Assembly (NCBI GenBank): GCA_034506255.1
Contig: JAPDPX010000010.1
Coordinates: forward strand, 1-64,000
Origin: a candidate division KSB1 bacterium
Lineage (GTDB): Bacteria; Zhuqueibacterota; Zhuqueibacteria; Zhuqueibacterales; Zhuqueibacteraceae
Length of the DNA stretch: 64,000 nucleotides
Direction of reading: 5' to 3'
Shown here: positions 58,854 through 64,000 of the stretch, one piece after another
Layout: each line of letters begins with the position of its first letter
How positions within the stretch are numbered: position 1 is the stretch's first letter
Translations under genes and position numbers: made by a program
Notes under the pieces: model-generated
Told to the model about the DNA's origin: nothing
The model's input: the letters and a program-made list of their open reading frames with translations, nothing else
The model's database searches: none

Positions 58854-59894
58854 TTACTTCCGGTTCTGCAGCACGCGCCGAAAAGCGTCGATTACCCGTG
58901 TGATGTCGGCGGCGGTGATCTGCAGGTGTGTCACTGCCCGCAGACGGCGTTTGCCCGCGGGTGAAAGCCAAACTCCTTCGTGTTTCAGGGCCTCGCTGAG
59001 CGTCGCAGCCTCGTGCGCCGGATCGCTGATGTCGATCATGACGATGTTGGTTTGCACCCGCGTCAAATCCACCCGCACTTCCGGCATGTCCGCCAGCGCC
59101 CGTGCCAGTTGTGCGGCATGTGCGTGGTCCTCCGCCAGACGATCACGATTGTGCTCGAGCGCGAACAACGCCGCCGCCGCCAGAATTCCCGCCTGCCGCA
59201 TGCCGCCGCCAAATCTTTTGCGGCAACGCCGCGCGGCTGCAATAAACTCCTGAGTGCCGGCCAATGCCGAACCCACCGGCGCGCCCAATCCCTTGGAGAA
59301 ACAAACCGAAACTGAATCACACAATCCGGCATACCGGCTGGGGGCCAAACCGCTGGCGGCACACGCATTCCACAGCCGCGCACCATCCAGGTGCGTGCGC
59401 AGGGAGTTGCGCGCGGCCAGCTCGCGAATCTTCTCCATTTCCGCCAAAGGCCAGATCGTACCGCCCGCGAGGTTATGGGTGTTTTCCAGCACCACCAGCC
59501 GCGTGCGGGGAAAATAGTAAACCGGCGGCCGGATTGCGGCTTCGATCTGCGCGGCGGTGATCACTCCCGCATCACCGGCGAGGGGGCGCGCCGACACGCC
59601 GCTCAACGCCGCGGCGCCACCCAGCTCATAATCGAGAATGTGCGACTGTGCCTCGCAGATCAACTCATCGCCAGGTTGGGTGTGGCAGTGAATGGCGATC
59701 TGATTGGCCATGGTTCCGCTCGGCACGAACAGGGCGGCCTCCTTGCCGAGCAGTTGCGCGACATATTCCTGCAGGCGATTGACCGTGGGATCTTCGCCAT
59801 AAACATCATCTCCCACCTCGGCCTCGGCCATTGCACGGCGCATCGCCGGCGTCGGTTGCGTTACTGTGTCGCTGCGCAGATCCACCACGGACAT
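58854..59894 (-). CDS. ltaE: Low-specificity L-threonine aldolase
   Basis: A 346-residue PLP enzyme of fold type I. The N-terminus VVDLRSDTVTQPTPAMRRAMAEAEVGDDVYGEDPTVNRL is nearly invariant in threonine aldolases. PSGTMANQIAIH, EAQSHILDYELGG, HLDGARLWNA (PLP Asp) and SVSVCFSKGLGAPVGSALAG (Schiff-base Lys) follow. It splits threonine or allo-threonine to glycine and acetaldehyde. Acetaldehyde is also a substrate of the acylating dehydrogenase at 9724-11421, although the genes are far apart. ATG 59894 is well placed. Confidence 0.93.
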   Translation of the reverse strand: MSVVDLRSDTVTQPTPAMRRAMAEAEVGDDVYGEDPTVNRLQEYVAQLLGKEAALFVPSGTMANQIAIHCHTQPGDELICEAQSHILDYELGGAAALSGVSARPLAGDAGVITAAQIEAAIRPPVYYFPRTRLVVLENTHNLAGGTIWPLAEMEKIRELAARNSLRTHLDGARLWNACAASGLAPSRYAGLCDSVSVCFSKGLGAPVGSALAGTQEFIAAARRCRKRFGGGMRQAGILAAAALFALEHNRDRLAEDHAHAAQLARALADMPEVRVDLTRVQTNIVMIDISDPAHEAATLSEALKHEGVWLSPAGKRRLRAVTHLQITAADITRVIDAFRRVLQNRK

Positions 59895-60269
59895 GGGCCC
59901 TTGCAATTTTGTTCGCCCGTCCCTCACACACACGATTCACCACTGCTGTCCCGTCCTTCCCCCGGAAGGCAAGTGGTGCAGCAGCGCATATTCAGACCGC
60001 TCACTTTATCGGTTTTCGTTCAAACTTGCAAGGGAAATCTCCCCGGGCGGCGCGTGCCGGCAGCGTCCGGCGGGAGCTGCCACTTGTTTCTCAGACTAAT
60101 TTGACTATATTACAGCGCTTCTATTTGCTGTCATCCCGCTTGCCCGTTTCATCGGGATGCCGGCAAGGCAGAACCAACTGCGGGAGGGACGGGATTGCAC
60201 AGGCCGCTTCCCACATGCACAAAAGGCGGCCGACCGTACTTTGCGCATTTATCAAGCCGGAGCGAGGAT
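59895..60269. other. Divergent promoter region of ltaE and ubiA
   Basis: About 375 bases between divergent genes, with no gene of its own. A weak rightward promoter candidate is TTGTTT (60084-60089), 16 bases, TATATT (60106-60111), in an AT-richer patch about 160 bases before ubiA. No leftward promoter stood out. Confidence 0.4.
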
Positions 60270-61109
60270 GTGCAGCTTGCCACAGTGATGCGCTTTGTCA
60301 AACTCGAGCATACATTGTTTTCCCTGCCGTTGATTTTCAGCGGGGCGATACTGGCGGCGAACGGTCTGATTTCGGGGCGACTGGCATTGCTGATGTTGCT
60401 CGCTGCGGTCGGGGCGCGCACCGTTGCCCTGGCGCTGAATCGCATCATCGACCACAAAATCGACAAACTCAATGCCCGCACGGCCGGGCGTGAGCTGCCG
60501 TCCGGTCGCATGACGCTGGCGCAGGCTGTGGCAGTAATGCTCAGCGGGCTGGTCCTGTATTTCGTGAGCGCGGGCTTGATCGGCCGCTTTTGCCTGCAGT
60601 GGTCGCCGCTGCCGCTCGCCATTTTTCTTTTTTATCCCTACATGAAACGGTTTACCCCCCTGGCCCACTTCGGGGTGGGTCTGGGGCTGGCAATGGCGCC
60701 GTTGGCAGGCTGGGTGGCGGTCACCCAATCACTGCACAATCTCTTTCCCGGGTTGTTGTTCGCGCTGTTTGCGCTGCTGTGGGTGGCAGGCTTCGACATC
60801 ATCTATGCCACGCTGGACGAGGAATTCGACCGCCGGGCACGCCTGCATTCGCTGCCGGCGGCACTGGGCCGCACGCGCGCCCTGCGCGTCTCGGCTCTGC
60901 TGCATGCGATGGCGTTCGTGGTTTTACTCCTGATTTTTGCGCTCTATCTTCGCTCCTGGCCGGCGTTTCCCTTTCTGGCCGCTGCCGGCTTCCTGCTTTA
61001 TCTCGAGCAGGCCAAAGCCAGTGATGTGGAGCTGGCCTTTTTCAAAATCAACGCCGTGCTGGGCTTCGTGATCCTGGTGATGGTTCTCGTAGGAGTTCAT
61101 TTTCCGTGA
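60270..61109 (+). CDS. ubiA: UbiA-family prenyltransferase (probably menaquinone pathway)
   Basis: A 279-residue membrane prenyltransferase with eight to nine helices. Both Asp-rich motifs are intact: LNRIIDHKIDKLNARTAGRELPSG (NxxxDxxxD) and GFDIIYATLDEEFDRRARLHSLP. The N-terminus MRFVKLEHTLFSLPLIFSGA resembles 4-hydroxybenzoate polyprenyltransferases and the MqnP type of the futalosine menaquinone pathway. GTG 60270 has a GGAG site seven bases upstream; ATG 60288 is the alternative. It overlaps the ubiX gene by 4 bases (GTGA). The UbiX pairing supports a quinone pathway. Confidence 0.9.
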   Translation: MQLATVMRFVKLEHTLFSLPLIFSGAILAANGLISGRLALLMLLAAVGARTVALALNRIIDHKIDKLNARTAGRELPSGRMTLAQAVAVMLSGLVLYFVSAGLIGRFCLQWSPLPLAIFLFYPYMKRFTPLAHFGVGLGLAMAPLAGWVAVTQSLHNLFPGLLFALFALLWVAGFDIIYATLDEEFDRRARLHSLPAALGRTRALRVSALLHAMAFVVLLLIFALYLRSWPAFPFLAAAGFLLYLEQAKASDVELAFFKINAVLGFVILVMVLVGVHFP

Positions 61110-61657
61110 GAATTGCCATAGGCGTGACCGGCTCCTCCGGCGCCGTTTATGCCGTCGAATTCATCAAAGCCTGCCCGGGCGACAAGTATCTGATCGCCAG
61201 CAAGTGGGGCAAAGTCGTGCTGCAGGATGAAATGGGAGTGACCGAGCGCGATCTGCAGCCGCATGTCAAAAGGATTTTCTCGAATGATGACTTGCACGCG
61301 CCGCTGGCCAGTGGCTCCAATGCCCTGGACGCCTTCGTCATCATTCCGTGCACCACCTCCACGCTCGGCAAAATCGCCTCCGGCATCGGCGATTCGCTGA
61401 TCACACGTACCGCACAGGTTGCACTCAAAGAACGTTTTCGCATGGTTTTGTGTGTGCGGGAGACGCCCCTGTCCTCGCTGGCCCTCGAACAGTGTCTGCG
61501 GCTGTCGCGCGATGGTGTCATCATCATGCCGATTTCCCCTCCGCTGTATTTTCTGCCCACCACCGTGCAGGCCTATGTGCAAGCCTTTGTCGACAAAGTG
61601 CTGGGTGTGCTCGGCGTGCGCCAAAGCCGGGGATGGCGCGCCGAAGAATTGGAGTGA
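61106..61657 (+). CDS. ubiX: UbiX-family flavin prenyltransferase
   Basis: A 183-residue flavoprotein: MRIAIGVTGSSGAVYAVEFI (phosphate loop with GSSG), ASGSNALDAFVIIPCTTSTLGKIASGIGDSLITR, LCVRETPLSSLALEQCLRLS and PISPPLYFLPTT. UbiX makes prenylated FMN, the cofactor of UbiD decarboxylases in ubiquinone or menaquinone synthesis. It is coupled to ubiA by a GTGA overlap. No ubiD gene lies in the window. Confidence 0.93.
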   Translation: MRIAIGVTGSSGAVYAVEFIKACPGDKYLIASKWGKVVLQDEMGVTERDLQPHVKRIFSNDDLHAPLASGSNALDAFVIIPCTTSTLGKIASGIGDSLITRTAQVALKERFRMVLCVRETPLSSLALEQCLRLSRDGVIIMPISPPLYFLPTTVQAYVQAFVDKVLGVLGVRQSRGWRAEELE

Positions 61658-61782
61658 ATCTCTGCGGCCCAAGCAGCGCCAGGAACAAGGCGCGTGAACC
61701 GGTTTCGCCAACGGAATCGCGCTTGCGCTCTTCCTGACAGAAAAAGATGCCCTGGCCACAAAGATCTCGAGAAAGCCCTGAC

Positions 61783-63213
61783 ATGAACTCTTCGCCAAGC
61801 GTCTGGCAGCGTGAATTCCTGCGCCTGAGTCAGCAGCTCCCGAGTGAGTGGCTGCTGCGCTGGCGCAGTTGGCAACGCCGCCTCGGACCGGCACGCATTC
61901 TGGTCGCCAGTTTTGCCGGATTGATCCTGGTTGGCGCATTTTTGTTGACGCTGCCGGCGGCTTCCACCGGAGAGTCCCCGGGGTTTGTCGACGCGCTCTT
62001 CACCGCCACCTCCGCCACCTGCGTCACCGGCTTGACCGTGGTCGATACCGGCACAACTTTTTCGCGTTTCGGCCAGATCGTCATTTTGGTGTTGATTCAG
62101 CTTGGCGGTTTGGGGTTGATGACGTTCTCCACGCTGCTGCTCTACCTCCTGGGTGGCGGCCGGCTCTCGCTCAGCAGCCGGGATCTCTTGCAGGAAACCT
62201 TCAGCCAGGGCCCGGTGCAAAATCTCAAGGCGCTGCTGAAAACGATTTTTCTTGCAACGTTCACCATCGAGCTGGTGGGGGCGATGCTGCTGACGCTGCG
62301 TTTTATGAGGGATTTGCCCAGCAGCACCGCGGTTTATCACGGCATTTTTCATGCAATCTCCGCCTTCTGCAATGCCGGTTTCGCCCTCTACAGCGACAAT
62401 CTCGAAAAATACCGCGGTGATTTGCTGGTTAATGTCACCATTACCTCGCTCATCATCATCGGTGGATTGGGGTTCGTGGTGATCTTCGAGATCAACCGCC
62501 GGCTGCGCAATGACAGCCGCACCCCCTCCCTGCATGTCCGCCTGGTGTTGCGCACCACCGCCTGGCTCATTGCTTGCGGTGCCGCGGCCATCCTGCTGCT
62601 GGAAATGAACAATACCATGGCCGGGCTTCCCTGGGAGACGCGGCTGCTGACCAGCTATTTCCAGTCCGTCACCGCGCGCACCGCCGGCTTCAACACGCTC
62701 AATATTGGCAGCCTGTCGGATGCGACGCTGTTCATCCTGATCATCCTCATGTTCATTGGTGCCTCCCCCGGCTCCTGCGGCGGCGGGATCAAAACCACCA
62801 CGGCCGCGGTGCTGCTCGCCCTCATTCGTTCGCGTTTTGGCAACGAAGAGAACGTGCATTTGCTCTATCGCCGCATCCCCAATGATGTGCTGGCCCGGGC
62901 AATCTCCGTCGTGTTCTTTGCCAGCGTGCTGATCGCACTCTTCACCTTCCTGCTGTTGCTTTCGGAGACCGGCGGCATGGGCCACCAGCAAACCCGCGGC
63001 CTCTTCCTGGAGCTGTTCTTCGAAACCACCTCGGCTTTTGGCACGGTCGGCCTGTCAACCGGCATCACGCCCAAACTCACGCCCTTCGGCCGCATTCTGA
63101 TCATCATGGTCATGTTCATCGGCCGCCTGGGTCCGTTGACGGTGGCACTGGCGGTGGGGCCGCAGGCCAAAACCCGCTTCACCTATGCCCGGGAGAATGT
63201 TTTGGTGGGATGA
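61783..63213 (+). CDS. ktrB: Ktr/Trk-type potassium uptake membrane subunit
   Basis: A 476-residue K+ transporter with four membrane-pore-membrane repeats. Filter-like motifs are TATSATCVTGLTVVDTG, HAISAFCNAGFALYSD, QSVTARTAGFNTLNIG and ETTSAFGTVGLSTGITP. FIGASPGSCGGGIKTTT precedes the third-repeat gate region. It lies 63 bases upstream of the regulatory subunit gene. ATG 61783 is preferred; ATG 61747, in frame upstream, cannot be ruled out. Confidence 0.92.
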   Translation: MNSSPSVWQREFLRLSQQLPSEWLLRWRSWQRRLGPARILVASFAGLILVGAFLLTLPAASTGESPGFVDALFTATSATCVTGLTVVDTGTTFSRFGQIVILVLIQLGGLGLMTFSTLLLYLLGGGRLSLSSRDLLQETFSQGPVQNLKALLKTIFLATFTIELVGAMLLTLRFMRDLPSSTAVYHGIFHAISAFCNAGFALYSDNLEKYRGDLLVNVTITSLIIIGGLGFVVIFEINRRLRNDSRTPSLHVRLVLRTTAWLIACGAAAILLLEMNNTMAGLPWETRLLTSYFQSVTARTAGFNTLNIGSLSDATLFILIILMFIGASPGSCGGGIKTTTAAVLLALIRSRFGNEENVHLLYRRIPNDVLARAISVVFFASVLIALFTFLLLLSETGGMGHQQTRGLFLELFFETTSAFGTVGLSTGITPKLTPFGRILIIMVMFIGRLGPLTVALAVGPQAKTRFTYARENVLVG

Positions 63214-63276
63214 GAGCAAGTGGCGGGCAGGCCGTCCTGCCTGACAAGGCAATGAGCTTTTCAACGGGATGGAATT

Positions 63277-63930
63277 ATGCGCAGTTTCGCAGTCATCGGA
63301 TTGAGCAGCTTCGGCTATCATTTGTGCAAACACCTGGCTGACCTGGGCGCGCCGGTGCTGGCGATCGATGTCGATGAAGAGAAGATCGAGGACATCAAGC
63401 CTTTTGTCCAGAAAGCGGTAGTGGCCGATGCCAAGGACAAAGAGGTGCTGCGCAGCCTGGGTCTGGAGGATTTCGATGTGGTGGTGGTGACGGTGGGCGA
63501 ACCCATTGAAGCCAGCATCCTGATCACGCTCTATCTGCGCGAGCTGGGTGTGAAGGAGATCATTGCCAAAGTCATCACCGAGGATCACGCCAAGATTCTG
63601 GACAAACTCGGCGCTTCCAGCGTGGTCTTCCCCGAGCGTGACATGGCCAAGCGGCTCGCCTACACCCTGCGGCGCTCGATCCTGCTCGACTATGTCTCTC
63701 TGGGCGAAGGCTACGGCATTGTGGAAATGGGCGCCCCCTCCGAGTGGCTCGGCAAGCCGCTGGCCGCGCTCGATGTGCGCCGGCGCTACAACGTGCAGAT
63801 CATCGTCATCAAAGACGTGTTGTCGGACAAGGTCATCATCATTCCGGGTGGTGATCACGTCATCAAGGACAGCGACGTGCTGGTGATGGTGGGCCGCGAA
63901 GAAGATTTGGAAAAGGTCGAGAAACTGTGA
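63277..63930 (+). CDS. ktrA: Ktr/Trk potassium uptake regulatory subunit
   Basis: A 217-residue cytoplasmic RCK protein. The TrkA-N Rossmann domain begins FAVIGLSSFGYHLCKHLADLGAPVLAIDVDEEKIEDI, in which serine replaces a glycine of the usual GxGxxG, as in many KtrA proteins. VVADAKDKEVLRSLGLEDFD and IAKVITEDHAKILDKLGASSVVFPERDMAKRLA follow. The last 70 residues form the TrkA-C domain (KDVLSDKVIIIPGGDHVIKDSDVLVMVGREED). It binds nucleotides and gates KtrB. The final 70 bases of the window after its stop are empty. Confidence 0.93.
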   Translation: MRSFAVIGLSSFGYHLCKHLADLGAPVLAIDVDEEKIEDIKPFVQKAVVADAKDKEVLRSLGLEDFDVVVVTVGEPIEASILITLYLRELGVKEIIAKVITEDHAKILDKLGASSVVFPERDMAKRLAYTLRRSILLDYVSLGEGYGIVEMGAPSEWLGKPLAALDVRRRYNVQIIVIKDVLSDKVIIIPGGDHVIKDSDVLVMVGREEDLEKVEKL

Positions 63931-64000
63931 GCCGCGCAGCCGGTTCACTTCACCGGCCGGCTCTCCTCCCCTGACAGAAGCGGTTCCGGGAAAATGAGTT

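Noticed and set aside
61573..62991. Open frame of 472 codons opposite ktrB
   Set aside because: Antisense to a textbook potassium transporter gene, with repetitive Gln/Gly/Glu composition and no motif.
1..64000. tRNA, rRNA or CRISPR loci
   Set aside because: I looked for cloverleaf-like T-arm and anticodon patterns, rRNA cores and regularly spaced direct repeats and saw none. A covariance-model scan would be decisive.

Overview
The window is GC-rich, gene-dense chromosomal DNA from a Gram-negative bacterium. Two things point to the FCB superphylum, most likely a KSB1/Calditrichota/Ignavibacteria-type lineage: a C-terminal sorting tail of the type IX secretion kind (YPNPFNPST motif, bases about 570-828) and a short 285-residue housekeeping sigma factor. 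Lipobox proteins, predicted outer-membrane barrels and a DUF5777-type protein agree with a two-membrane envelope. The lineage is an inference. I found no rRNA, tRNA, CRISPR array, intact insertion sequence or phage gene.

Layout. 0-9 kb: sorting-tail protein; a leftward three-gene operon of nucleoside deaminase, DUF84 NTP phosphatase and methyltransferase joined by two 4-base stop/start overlaps; a PA0069-type radical SAM protein; a geranylgeranyl-reductase-like flavoprotein; a DUF3187 barrel whose front is disturbed by a repeat-bearing insertion. 9-14.5 kb: a broken HicB antitoxin, an acylating aldehyde dehydrogenase with a microcompartment-type C-terminal helix, an FG-GAP lipoprotein, and a Trm112-methyltransferase-Nudix fusion. 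14.9-19.4 kb: a leftward operon of two small three-helix membrane proteins and a 1188-residue protein ending in a CHAT caspase-like protease domain. This is the best candidate for an undescribed system.

19.6-44.8 kb: a long, nearly all leftward block with five cobalamin-binding radical SAM proteins. They are mixed with membrane glycosyltransferases (GT39, GT39-like, GT87), a GT2 enzyme, a polysaccharide flippase, an HXXEE membrane protein, an amidohydrolase, methyltransferases, a PLP aminotransferase, a LOG-family hydrolase and a threonine dehydratase. It looks like a biosynthetic region for an unusual glycolipid or surface polymer, but the product cannot be read from sequence.

44.9-51.8 kb: haem proteins (one CXXCH di-haem cytochrome and two CXXXCH proteins), a blue-copper lipoprotein, a GT4-nucleotidyltransferase fusion, and a type III polyketide synthase with its ICMT-like methyltransferase. 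52-64 kb: a mannosyltransferase-like membrane protein, rpoD and rpsU, a sensor kinase with a peptide/nickel-type binding protein, threonine aldolase, UbiA/UbiX (probably menaquinone), and a Ktr-type potassium uptake pair.

Intergenic DNA carries two families of dispersed hairpin-rich repeats (4310-4647 with 37271-37600 inverted; 14697-14800 inverted with 32061-32172) plus smaller inverted-repeat elements. A recurring theme is S-adenosylmethionine chemistry: at least six radical SAM enzymes and four methyltransferases make 5'-deoxyadenosine and S-adenosylhomocysteine, and the deaminase at 2249-3601 belongs to the family that salvages those by-products.
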